Origin: Chloroflexota bacterium
GTDB lineage: Bacteria; Chloroflexota; Limnocylindria; Limnocylindrales; CSP1-4
Reading direction: 5' to 3'
NCBI GenBank assembly: GCA_021790715.1
Contig: JAJYGK010000103.1
Location: 1 to 9,966 of the forward strand
DNA length: 9,966 nt
The notes below the pieces were generated by a model. The model did not search any database. It saw only the letters and a list, made by a program, of their open reading frames with translations, and had not been told where the DNA came from. Positions 1 to 6,466 of this stretch are shown here, piece by piece. Numbering within the stretch: the first letter of the stretch is position 1; the number at the start of each line of letters is the position of its first letter. A program made the position numbers and the translations under genes.

Positions 1-1368
1 CGGGGCCCGCACGTCGCGTCGACCGGCCGGATCGGGCCGTTCAGGCTGCTGGCGGTCGCCGGCGCGTACTGGCGCGGCGACGAGAAGCGCCCGATGCTGC
101 AGCGGATCTACGGCACGGTCTGGGCCACCCAGGAGGAGCTGGATCGCTTCCTGTGGCGCCGCGAGGAGGCGAAGCGCCGCGATCACCGCCGCCTGGGGCT
201 CCAGCTCGACCTGTTCAGCTTCCACGACGTGAGCCCGGGATCGGCGTTCTGGCACCCCAAGGGACAGCGCCTCTGGCGCACGCTGGAGACGGCCATGCGC
301 GAGCTGCAGGAGCGCCGGGGCTACCAGGAGGTCTCGACCCCCATCCTCGTCTCGAAGAAGCTCTGGGAGCAGTCGGGGCACTGGAGCCACTACGCCGACG
401 ACATGTTCAAGCTCGAGGCCGAGGGCCAGACGTTCAGCCTGAAGCCGATGAACTGCCCGGAGAGCACGTTCATCTACCGCAGCCGCGTCCGCTCGTACCG
501 CGACCTCCCGCTGCGGCTCTCGGAGTACGGTCGCCTGCACCGCAACGAGCGGTCGGGCGTGCTGCACGGCCTGACGCGCGTGCGCCACTTCGTGCAGGAC
601 GACGCGCACGTGTACGTGCGCCCGGACCAGATCGGCTCCGAGATCGAGGCGCTGCTGGGCGAGGTCACCGAGTCGTACTCGTGGTTCGGACTCGAGCCGC
701 GCTTCACGTTCGGGACGAGGCCGGAGAAGGCGCTCGGCGACCCGGCCCTGTGGGAGCGCGCAGAGACGCTGATCCGGGAGGCGCTCGATCGGTCGGGCGT
801 GCAGTACCGGGTCAAGCCCGGGGACGGCGCGTTCTACGCGCCCAAGATCGACATCCAGATCGAGGATGCGCTGGGCCGCGAGTGGCAGACGGCGACGATC
901 CAGGTCGACCTGGTGATGCTGCCGGAGCGCTTCGACCTGACCTACATCGACGAGGAGGGCCACGCGCAGCGCCCCATCGCGATCCACCGTGCGATCTACG
1001 GCTCGCTCGAGCGCTTCATCGGCGTCCTCACCGAGCATTTCGCGGGGGCCTTCCCGTTCTGGTGCGCGCCGGTCCAGGCGGTGGTCGTCCCGATCGCCTC
1101 GCGCCACAACGAGGCCGCGGGGGAGTTCGCGGCGCTGCTCCGCACGCGCGGAATCCGGGTCGAGGTCGATGATTCCGACGGCCGCATGCAGAACAAGATC
1201 CGGCTCGCGCAGGAGCAGAAGGTCCCGTACATGCTGGTGCTCGGGGATCGCGAGATCGAGGCGCGGGCCGCCTCCGTGCGGACGCGGGCCGGCGTGCAGG
1301 AGCCGGCCGTGGGCTGGGACGCGCTCGCCGACCGCTTCGCCGCGGAGGCGGCGGCTCGCCGCCCCTGA
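1..1368 (+). CDS. thrS: Threonyl-tRNA synthetase (ThrRS), 5'-truncated by the window edge
   Basis: Cytosolic class II aminoacyl-tRNA synthetase that attaches threonine to tRNA-Thr. The frame is open from base 1, and its first codons read RGPHVASTGRIGPFRLL, the end of the second additional (editing) domain. The ATG at 94 is therefore internal. By recall of E. coli ThrRS, the window starts just after the conserved Cys (about residue 182), and the His at codon 4 would match His186. The catalytic core follows. The three zinc ligands that bind threonine are visible: Cys in MNCP (454-456), His in DDAH (607-609) and His in HRAI (985-987). Their spacings of 51 and 126 residues equal those of E. coli Cys334, His385 and His511. 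The anticodon-binding domain runs from about 1070 to the stop and contains GIRVEVDD and VPYMLVLGDREIE. The MNCPES variant replaces E. coli MNCPGH. It is the upstream neighbour of infC, as in many bacteria. Confidence 0.97.
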   Translation, partial: RGPHVASTGRIGPFRLLAVAGAYWRGDEKRPMLQRIYGTVWATQEELDRFLWRREEAKRRDHRRLGLQLDLFSFHDVSPGSAFWHPKGQRLWRTLETAMRELQERRGYQEVSTPILVSKKLWEQSGHWSHYADDMFKLEAEGQTFSLKPMNCPESTFIYRSRVRSYRDLPLRLSEYGRLHRNERSGVLHGLTRVRHFVQDDAHVYVRPDQIGSEIEALLGEVTESYSWFGLEPRFTFGTRPEKALGDPALWERAETLIREALDRSGVQYRVKPGDGAFYAPKIDIQIEDALGREWQTATIQVDLVMLPERFDLTYIDEEGHAQRPIAIHRAIYGSLERFIGVLTEHFAGAFPFWCAPVQAVVVPIASRHNEAAGEFAALLRTRGIRVEVDDSDGRMQNKIRLAQEQKVPYMLVLGDREIEARAASVRTRAGVQEPAVGWDALADRFAAEAAARRP

Positions 1369-1397
1369 GGCCGGGAGACGTGCCGGTCCGAGGTGGC

Positions 1398-1417
1398 GCG
1401 CGCACGACGGTGCGTGC
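1398..1417 (+). other. GC-rich hairpin in the thrS-infC gap
   Basis: An 8-bp stem pairs 1398-1405 (GCGCGCAC) with 1410-1417 (GTGCGTGC), with one G-T wobble and a GACG loop. It lies 30 bases after the thrS stop and ends exactly where the TATAGT element begins. No T-run follows, so it is not a canonical intrinsic terminator. It could weaken thrS read-through, or be a chance product of high GC. Confidence 0.4.
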
Positions 1418-1423
1418 TATAGT
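1415..1423 (+). promoter_or_regulatory. Putative extended -10 promoter element for infC and downstream genes
   Basis: TGCTATAGT matches the extended -10 form TGnTATAnT of the housekeeping sigma factor, and it is the most AT-rich patch in its surroundings. No TTGACA-like -35 is evident; TGGCGC at 1394-1399 sits 18 bases upstream. Transcription would start near 1430 and give a leader of about 100 bases before the infC start chosen here. The promoter call is inferred from sequence alone. Confidence 0.5.
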
Positions 1424-1445
1424 CCTGCGGGCGACCGGGTCGGTC

Positions 1446-1461
1446 GGACGCTTCGGCGTTC
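1446..1461 (+). other. cUUCGg tetraloop hairpin in the infC leader
   Basis: A 6-bp stem (GGACGC with GCGTTC, one G-U wobble) closes on a UUCG loop with a C-G closing pair, an exceptionally stable RNA tetraloop. It lies between the putative promoter and every candidate infC start, so it would sit in the 5' untranslated leader. IF3-L35-L20 operons are commonly controlled through their leaders, but I could not recognise a complete L20-binding pseudoknot here. Confidence 0.45.
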
Positions 1462-1514
1462 CGTCGTCGGCCGCTGTTCATTCGTAGAGGGCGTCGACTC
1501 GCCCGCAGCAATCG

Positions 1515-1519
1515 AGGGG
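1515..1519 (+). promoter_or_regulatory. Candidate ribosome binding site for infC
   Basis: AGGGG, within the purine-rich stretch GAGGGGAACAGAGA, lies 8 bases before an in-frame CTG at 1528. Neither the ATT at 1480 nor the ATG at 1555 has a comparable purine-rich site upstream. This decides the start used here, though only with moderate confidence. Confidence 0.45.
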
Positions 1520-1527
1520 AACAGAGA

Positions 1528-2277
1528 CTGGCTCGAGACCTGCGCGTCAACCAGATGATCCGCGTGCCCGCCGTGCGGGTCGTGGACGAGGAAGGTGCCC
1601 AACTGGGCGTGCTCCCGACGCCGGAGGCCATCCGGCTCGCGCAGGAACGGGGATACGACCTCGTCGAGGTGGCCCCCATGGCGGTCCCGCCCGTGGTGCG
1701 CCTGCTCGACTACGGCCAGTACAAGTACGACGCCGCGAAGAAGGAGAAGGAGGCCCGCCGCCACCAGCGGTCGGTCGACTTCAAGGAGATCCGGCTCAAG
1801 CCCAAGATCGGGCAGGGCGACTTCGACACCAAGGTCCGCCGCGCGATCCAGTTCCTGGAGGACGGCGACCGGGTCAAGGTGGCCTGCCAGTTCCGCGGGC
1901 GCGAGCTCTCGCACGCGAACCTGGGACGGGACCTGCTCACGAAGTTCGCCGAGCTGGTCAAGGACCACGGTGCGGTCGAGCGGCAGCCGCTGCTGGAAGG
2001 CAAGTCGATGTCGATCGTCATCGCATCGACGCACAAGCCGAAGCCGCAGCCCGCGGAGGGACGCCCGCCACAGGCTGCAGAGGGGCGCCAGCCGGCACCG
2101 GCGGCGGCCGGGGGGCAGCCGGTCGCGGGGGAGCCGACGGCAACGACGGGCGCACAGCCGGTCGCATCGGCAGCCGGGCGGGCAACGCCGCCCGCACCCG
2201 GCCCGGACGAGGCGACTCGAGCACCGGCCGCGACAGGCGAACAGGGGACGTCGGCGCCCGAGCCGGCAGGAGAATGA
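1528..2277 (+). CDS. infC: Translation initiation factor IF-3, non-ATG start, with long C-terminal tail
   Basis: IF3 binds the 30S subunit, keeps 50S off and checks start-codon fidelity. The N-domain signature RVNQMIRVPAVRVVDEEG spans the first in-frame ATG (1555), so translation must begin upstream. The frame is open back to the TAG at 1420. Candidates are CTG at 1528 (used here; AGGGG 8 bases before, 249 aa) and ATT at 1480 (265 aa; AUU is the classic infC start, but no Shine-Dalgarno is seen). The ATG form has 240 aa and breaks the signature. The N-domain covers residues 6-75, a Lys/Arg-rich linker helix about 61-83 (DYGQYKYDAAKKEKEARRHQ), and the C-domain about 84-171, including FRGRE. 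About 78 residues rich in Pro, Ala, Gly, Gln and Thr follow (2041-2274) with small internal repeats: QPVA is encoded twice by CAGCCGGTCGC at 2116 and 2155. IF3 usually ends near 170-180 residues. rpmI follows after 4 bases. Confidence 0.95.
   Translation: MARDLRVNQMIRVPAVRVVDEEGAQLGVLPTPEAIRLAQERGYDLVEVAPMAVPPVVRLLDYGQYKYDAAKKEKEARRHQRSVDFKEIRLKPKIGQGDFDTKVRRAIQFLEDGDRVKVACQFRGRELSHANLGRDLLTKFAELVKDHGAVERQPLLEGKSMSIVIASTHKPKPQPAEGRPPQAAEGRQPAPAAAGGQPVAGEPTATTGAQPVASAAGRATPPAPGPDEATRAPAATGEQGTSAPEPAGE
2268..2272 (+). promoter_or_regulatory. Ribosome binding site of rpmI, inside the infC end
   Basis: AGGAG lies 9 bases before the GTG at 2282, within the last codons of infC. It confirms the GTG start and implies that ribosomes finishing infC pass directly over the rpmI initiation site. 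Confidence 0.8.
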
Positions 2278-2281
2278 TCAC

Positions 2282-2479
2282 GTGCCCAAGCTGAAGAGCC
2301 ACAAGGCCACCCAGAAGCGCTTCGGCGTGAGCGGCAACGGCCAGGTCATCCGCGTCAAGGCGTGGCGCGGCCACCACCTCGAGATCAAGCCGTCGCGGCG
2401 CACGCGACGCTATGCGGGCAAGGCGATCGTCGGCGGCGGCATCGCCGCGCAGGTCCGTCGCCTGCTGCCGTACCTGTAG
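2282..2479 (+). CDS. rpmI: 50S ribosomal protein L35 (bL35)
   Basis: Small, very basic protein of the large ribosomal subunit, 65 aa, the usual length for the family. It opens with PKLKSHKATQKRFGVSGNG (family pattern PKmKThk.aaKRFk.tg.Gk), has a basic middle (KPSRRTRRYAG) and ends in the hallmark VRRLLPYL. The GTG start is set by AGGAG 9 bases upstream and the conserved PK next to it. It sits between infC and rplT as in most bacteria. In E. coli and Bacillus, L20 represses this cistron through the infC-rpmI mRNA. I infer similar control is possible but did not find the pseudoknot. The TAG stop overlaps the rplT Shine-Dalgarno. Confidence 0.97.
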   Translation: MPKLKSHKATQKRFGVSGNGQVIRVKAWRGHHLEIKPSRRTRRYAGKAIVGGGIAAQVRRLLPYL

Positions 2480-2482
2480 GAG
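2478..2482 (+). promoter_or_regulatory. Ribosome binding site of rplT overlapping the rpmI stop
   Basis: AGGAG begins inside the rpmI TAG stop codon and lies 9 bases before the rplT ATG at 2492. This arrangement favours coupled translation of L35 and L20. Confidence 0.8.
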
Positions 2483-2491
2483 CACGGACTC

Positions 2492-2842
2492 ATGGCACGC
2501 GTCAAGCGGGGCGTCACCGCACACCAGCGACACAAGCGACTGCTCGACGCGGCAGAGGGACGTCGCGGCACGCGATCGCGACTCATCCGCCCGGCGCACG
2601 AGGCGCTCCTCCATGCGATGGCGTACTCGTACGTCGGTCGCAAGCAGCGCAAGCGCCAGATGCGCGCCCTCTGGATCGTCCGCCTGAACGCGGCGGCTCG
2701 TCAGAACGGCCTCACGTACGGTCGTTTCGTGGCCGGCCTCCGCTCCGCCGGCGTGGCGCTCGACCGCAAGGTGCTCGCCGATATCGCGGTCCGCGACGCG
2801 ACGACGTTCGCCCGGATCGTCGAGGTCGCTCGCGGCCAGTAG
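2492..2842 (+). CDS. rplT: 50S ribosomal protein L20 (bL20)
   Basis: Early 23S rRNA-binding assembly protein of the large subunit, 116 aa, within the normal size range. It begins MARVKRGVTAHQRHKRLL, matching the family's basic N-terminal helix. It then has the conserved core GRKQRKRQMRALWIVRLNAAAR, followed by NGLTYGRFVAGLRSAGVALDRKVLADIA, which forms the globular C-domain. In E. coli and Bacillus, L20 is also the autogenous repressor of its operon, and the C-domain carries that activity. The start is supported by AGGAG 9 bases upstream. pheS follows after 18 bases, with no terminator seen between, so ribosomal-protein and PheRS genes are probably co-transcribed. Confidence 0.97.
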   Translation: MARVKRGVTAHQRHKRLLDAAEGRRGTRSRLIRPAHEALLHAMAYSYVGRKQRKRQMRALWIVRLNAAARQNGLTYGRFVAGLRSAGVALDRKVLADIAVRDATTFARIVEVARGQ

Positions 2843-2860
2843 CTGCGACCGCTCCCCATA

Positions 2861-3898
2861 GTGGACCTCGACACCCTCTCCGCGCGCCTGTCCGCGCTCG
2901 AGCAGTCGGGCCTCGGCGCGATCCGCGCGGCCGGCGATCCCGACGCACTCGACGCCGTCCACGTCGCCTATCTGGGCCGTCGCGGCGAACTCAAGACGCT
3001 CCTCGGCGGGATCGGCGCGCTGCCCGGTCCGGACCGGCCGAAGGTCGGCGCGATCGGCAACGCGGTACGCGAGGCGCTCGAGGCGGCGCTCGAGGCGCGG
3101 CGACGCGAGCTCGGGGCCGCGGCGCTCGACGCCCGGCTGGCGCGCGAGGCCGTCGACGTGACGCTCCCCGGCCGGCCCGTCCGGCGTGGCTCGCTGCACC
3201 CCCTGATCGAGACCAACCGCGAGATCGCGCGCATCTTCGGCCAGTTCGGTTTCGTGGTCTACGAGGGACCCGAGGTCGAGACCGACGTCCGCAACTTCCA
3301 GGCGCTCAACATCCCGCCGGATCACCCGGCCCGCGACCTCTGGGACACGCTCTACACCGACGTCCCCGGGTACCTCCTCCGCACCCACACCTCGCCCGGC
3401 CAGATCCACGTCATGCAGCGGGCCGCGCCGCCCATCCGCGCGCTGCTTCCCGGCCGCTGCTTCCGCTACGAAGCGGTCGATGCCAGCCATGGGTTCGAGT
3501 TCTTCCAGGTCGAGGGCCTGATGGTGGACGAGGGCACGACGATGGCCGATCTGCGGGGGCTGCTCGACGCGTTCGCGCAGGCGATGTTCGGGCGCGGCCG
3601 GCCGACGCGCTTCCGGCCCGGCTACTACCCGTTCACGGAGCCGTCCGTCGCGTTCGACGTGCAGTGCGTGGTCTGCGACGGGCGCGGCTGCGCGTCCTGC
3701 AAGCGCACCGGCTGGATGACGATCCTCGGCGCCGGCATGGTGCACCCGGTCGTGCTGCGCAACGGCGGCCTCGACCCCGAGCGGTACCAGGGGTTCGCCT
3801 TCGGGCTCGGCACCGACCGCATCGCGATCCTGCGCTACGGGATCGACGACATCCGGATGTTCCTCGAGAACGACCTCCGGTTCCTGGAGCAGTTCTGA
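2861..3898 (+). CDS. pheS: Phenylalanyl-tRNA synthetase alpha subunit
   Basis: Catalytic alpha subunit of the (alpha-beta)2 PheRS that charges tRNA-Phe; 345 aa, typical length. Residues 1-90 form the N-terminal helical arm (ALEQSGLGAIRAAGDPDALDAV and YLGRRGELKTLL). The class II core begins near residue 110 (HPLIETNREIARIFGQFGF). RTHTSPGQ (174-181) and GRCFRYEAVDASH form the ATP and phenylalanine site, FFQVEGLMVDE follows, and motif 3 lies near the end (GFAFGLGTDRIAILRYGIDDIR). A CxxC-x4-CxxC cluster (Cys269, 272, 277, 280) matches the probable zinc knuckle seen in many, but not all, bacterial PheS. Start: GTG at 2861 gives the expected N-terminus, but no Shine-Dalgarno is visible in the 18-base gap after rplT. 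The TGA stop overlaps the pheT ATG by one base. No pheM-like leader gene is present, unlike E. coli. Confidence 0.97.
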   Translation: MDLDTLSARLSALEQSGLGAIRAAGDPDALDAVHVAYLGRRGELKTLLGGIGALPGPDRPKVGAIGNAVREALEAALEARRRELGAAALDARLAREAVDVTLPGRPVRRGSLHPLIETNREIARIFGQFGFVVYEGPEVETDVRNFQALNIPPDHPARDLWDTLYTDVPGYLLRTHTSPGQIHVMQRAAPPIRALLPGRCFRYEAVDASHGFEFFQVEGLMVDEGTTMADLRGLLDAFAQAMFGRGRPTRFRPGYYPFTEPSVAFDVQCVVCDGRGCASCKRTGWMTILGAGMVHPVVLRNGGLDPERYQGFAFGLGTDRIAILRYGIDDIRMFLENDLRFLEQF

Positions 3899-6378
3899 TG
3901 CGGGTGCCGCTCTCGTGGCTGGGCGACTACGTCGACGTCGACCTCACGCCGGAGGCGCTCGCCGACCGGCTGACGCTCCTCGGCATGGAGGTGCAGGGGA
4001 TCGAGCGGCGCGGGATCGACTGGCAGCGCGTGGTCGTGGGCGAGCTCCTGACCGTCGAGCCGCACCCGGGATCGGACCACCTCCTGGTCACGACCGTCCG
4101 GACCGGGCCCGCCGAGCCCGTCCTCACGGTGCTGACCGGCGCATCGAACGTGGCCGCGGGCCAGCGCGTGCCGGTCGCCGTTCCGGGTGCCGTCCTGCCC
4201 GGCGGCCGCCGCATCGAGGTCACCCGCATGGCCGGCCGCGAGAGCCAGGGGATGCTCTGCTCCGGCGACGAGCTCGGGCTGACGACCGATGCGGATGGGA
4301 TCCTGATCCTCCCGCCCGACGCGCCGGTGGGCGTGGCGATGGCCGACCTGTTCGGCGACGTCGTGCTCGACGTGGACGTCAAGCCGAATCGCGGCGACGC
4401 GCTCTCGCTGATCGGGCTGGCGCGCGAGGTGGCCGCGGCGACGGGCGCCCGCGTGCGCTGGCCGGAGATCGCGCTCGAGGAGACAGGGCCGGCGGTCGAG
4501 TCGCGGGTGGCGGTGGAGGTCCTCGACGAGCGGCTCTGCCCGCGGTTCGTCGCGCGGCTGGTCGACGGCGTCACGGTCGGCCCGTCGTCGCTGCGCGTGC
4601 AGGCGCGGCTGACCGCGGCCGGCGTGCGACCGGTGTCGAACGTCGTCGATGCCTCGAACTACGTCATGCTGGAGCTCGGCAAGCCAACCCACACGTTCGA
4701 CGCGGCCGGCATCGCCGGGGGCAGGATCGTGGTCCGCCCGGCCCGGACCGGCGAGCGACTGGAGACGCTCGACCACGTCGTGCGCGACCTGACGCCGGAG
4801 ACGCTGCTGATCGCCGACCCGGCGGGCCCGCTGAGCATCGCCGGGGTCATGGGCGGTGCCTCGAGCGAGGTGGGTATGGCGACCCGCACCGTGGTGATCG
4901 AGTCGGCGGTCTTCGATCCCGTCGCGATCCGGCGCGCTGCGCACCACTACGCGCTGCGCAGCGAGGCCAGCCTGCGCTTCGAGAAGGGCCAGGAGACGCG
5001 CCTGGCGCGCATCGGCGCCGACCGCGTGGCGCAGCTCGTGGCCGCCTGGGCGGGGGGCAGCGTGGCGCCCGGACGCGTCGACACGGCGCCTGCCGAACCC
5101 GAGCCGGCTCGCCTGCCGTTCCGGCCGTCCCGCGTCTCCGGGCTCCTCGGGACCACCATCCGCGTCGACGCGATTCGCGACCTGCTCGCGCGCGTGGACG
5201 TGCGGACCGAGCCCGCCCGGCCGGGCGATGTCGTCCCGGTCGCGACGGGTTTCCCGGGCGTCCCGCTCGATGGCGCCGCGGCCGCGGAGGCCCTGGTCGC
5301 GATCGTGCCCACGCACCGCCGCGACATGGAGATCGAGGCCGACGTGACCGAGGAGGTCGCGCGCGTGCTCGGCTACGACCGCGTGCCGGGGCGCCTCCCC
5401 GAGACGCCGATGCCGGAGTACCGGCCCGATCCGAGGCGGACGGTGGACGACGTGCGCGACGCGCTTGCCGGCCGCGGTCTGGACGAGGTCGTCACCCACG
5501 CCCTGGTGGGGCCGCTCGACCACGAGCGGATCGGCATCGCGGGCGACGACCCGGCGACGATCCGGGTGACGAACCCGCTCTCGGCCGAGCACTCGCAGCT
5601 GCGTCGCTCGCTCCTGCCGGGGCTCGTCCGCGTCCTCGTCGAGAACGAGCGACAGCGCCGCGTGGACCTGTCGCTGTTCGAGATCGGGCACGTCCACGAC
5701 CTCGTCGACGGCGTCCCGGTCGAACGCGCCGTGCTGGGGATCCTGCTCGCCGGCGACCAGGCGGGCGTGGCCTGGAACCAGGCCGCCCGGCCCGCGGACC
5801 TGTGGGAGGTCCGTGGCCTCGTGACGGCGCTGTGCGCGCGCCTCGGAGCGCTGCGTCCGACGGCCGCGCGGCCCGGGACGGTCGCGTCGTACGAGCACCC
5901 CGGACGCACCGCGACGCTCCTGGTGGCGGGCCCGGACGGCGGCGTGGACGCAGTCCTGGGGCGTGTCTTCCAGCCGCACCCGGCGTATCTCGAGGCGGCG
6001 GAGGTGCGCTCGACACACGTCGCGGTCGCGCTGCTCGATCTCGACGTGCTGCAGGCCGCCATCCCCGCCGTGCGGCGCTACGTGCCGTTCCCGCGGGTCC
6101 CGGCCGTGGAGCGGGACCTGGCGATCGTGGTGGGCGACGGGACGGCGGCCGGCGAGGTGGAGCGCGTGGTCCGCGACGCCGCGGCGCCGCTCCTGCGGAC
6201 CCTGCGCCTGTTCGACGTGTATGCCGGGGCGCCCCTCGCGCCCGGCGAGCGCAGCCTCGCCTTCCGGCTGACGCTCCAGTCGCCCGAGCGGACGCTCACG
6301 GACGAAGAGATCGACGCGACCGTGGGGCGCGTGGTGGACGCGCTGCGGACGCGCCTGGGAGCGCACATTCGGGCCTGA
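3898..6378 (+). CDS. pheT: Phenylalanyl-tRNA synthetase beta subunit
   Basis: Beta subunit of PheRS, needed for tRNA-Phe binding and for hydrolysing mischarged Tyr-tRNA-Phe; 826 aa, normal size. It starts at the ATG in TGATG, giving MRVPLSWLGDYVDVD, the family N-terminus. The same frame is open far upstream, antisense-free but out of frame with rpmI, rplT and pheS, so that extension is not coding. Domains: tRNA-binding EMAP-like domain (about 40-150; VVVGELL, TGASNV, SQGMLCSGDELG); B3/B4 editing domain (about 210-365), with His265 in GKPTHTFD probably the counterpart of the E. coli editing His261; B5 domain (about 405-490) with a Gly/Pro/Ala-rich insertion near 440-465; class II-like noncatalytic core (about 500-700); C-terminal FDX-ACB domain (about 730-826; PRVPAVERDLAIVV to the end). 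One-base overlap with pheS implies coupled, matched synthesis of the two subunits. Confidence 0.97.
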   Translation: MRVPLSWLGDYVDVDLTPEALADRLTLLGMEVQGIERRGIDWQRVVVGELLTVEPHPGSDHLLVTTVRTGPAEPVLTVLTGASNVAAGQRVPVAVPGAVLPGGRRIEVTRMAGRESQGMLCSGDELGLTTDADGILILPPDAPVGVAMADLFGDVVLDVDVKPNRGDALSLIGLAREVAAATGARVRWPEIALEETGPAVESRVAVEVLDERLCPRFVARLVDGVTVGPSSLRVQARLTAAGVRPVSNVVDASNYVMLELGKPTHTFDAAGIAGGRIVVRPARTGERLETLDHVVRDLTPETLLIADPAGPLSIAGVMGGASSEVGMATRTVVIESAVFDPVAIRRAAHHYALRSEASLRFEKGQETRLARIGADRVAQLVAAWAGGSVAPGRVDTAPAEPEPARLPFRPSRVSGLLGTTIRVDAIRDLLARVDVRTEPARPGDVVPVATGFPGVPLDGAAAAEALVAIVPTHRRDMEIEADVTEEVARVLGYDRVPGRLPETPMPEYRPDPRRTVDDVRDALAGRGLDEVVTHALVGPLDHERIGIAGDDPATIRVTNPLSAEHSQLRRSLLPGLVRVLVENERQRRVDLSLFEIGHVHDLVDGVPVERAVLGILLAGDQAGVAWNQAARPADLWEVRGLVTALCARLGALRPTAARPGTVASYEHPGRTATLLVAGPDGGVDAVLGRVFQPHPAYLEAAEVRSTHVAVALLDLDVLQAAIPAVRRYVPFPRVPAVERDLAIVVGDGTAAGEVERVVRDAAAPLLRTLRLFDVYAGAPLAPGERSLAFRLTLQSPERTLTDEEIDATVGRVVDALRTRLGAHIRA

Positions 6379-6401
6379 GGGTGGCGGGCCGCCCGACACG
6401 G

Positions 6402-6434
6402 GGGGTGGCACGGCGCATGGCGCGCTGCTACCCT
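6402..6434 (+). other. Strong imperfect hairpin in the pheT-cvpA gap
   Basis: GGGTGGCA (6403-6410) pairs with TGCTACCC (6426-6433) with one G-T wobble. An inner GCGC-ATG-GCGC stem (6413-6423) is joined by a further G-C pair with two single-base bulges, giving about 13 pairs in total plus a possible outer wobble. It starts 24 bases after the pheT stop. No T-run follows, so it is at best a non-canonical terminator or RNA-processing structure. Its 3' arm overlaps the putative -10 element at 6426-6434. Confidence 0.45.
6426..6434 (+). promoter_or_regulatory. Putative extended -10 element for cvpA-mpg-mutS2
   Basis: TGCTACCCT fits TGn-TAnnnT and resembles the infC element TGCTATAGT. TGGCAC at 6406-6411 lies 17 bases upstream as a weak -35 candidate. 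If used, transcription would start near 6441, about 26 bases before the cvpA GTG. Weaker than the infC candidate because the hexamer is GC-rich. Confidence 0.33.
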
Positions 6435-6456
6435 ACGGGCGCGGGACGAACAGCAC

Positions 6457-6461
6457 AGGAG
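6457..6461 (+). promoter_or_regulatory. Ribosome binding site that selects the cvpA start
   Basis: AGGAG ends on the first base of an in-frame GTG at 6461, which rules that codon out as a start. It lies 5 bases before the second GTG at 6467, which is therefore preferred. Confidence 0.65.
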
Positions 6462-6466
6462 TGTCC

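Noticed and set aside
1393..1422. Nine-codon GTG-started leader peptide ahead of infC
   Set aside because: It lies upstream of the likely transcription start, has no ribosome binding site and no run of Thr or Phe codons that would suggest attenuation.
2018..3745. 575-aa open frame on the minus strand opposite rpmI, rplT and pheS
   Set aside because: It crosses several well-supported + strand genes, has no recognisable motif, and its composition is that of a codon-bias shadow.
2362..3897. Upstream in-frame extension of pheT through rpmI, rplT and pheS
   Set aside because: The extension is an Arg/Pro/Ala-rich out-of-frame reading of known genes. True PheT homology begins exactly at the ATG at 3898.
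6385..6395. CGGG-CCG-CCCG hairpin after pheT as intrinsic terminator
   Set aside because: Only four pairs and no T-run; likely chance in DNA this GC-rich.
3835..6411. 858-aa open frame on the minus strand opposite pheT
   Set aside because: It mirrors pheT codon structure. The product is Arg/His/Asp-rich low complexity with no recognisable domain, as expected when GC-rich codons remove stops in the opposing frame.
6406..6430. TGGCAC followed by TGC as a sigma-54 promoter
   Set aside because: The two parts are about 14 bases apart, whereas sigma-54 needs a GG and GC spaced about 10 bases apart, with N5 between the blocks.
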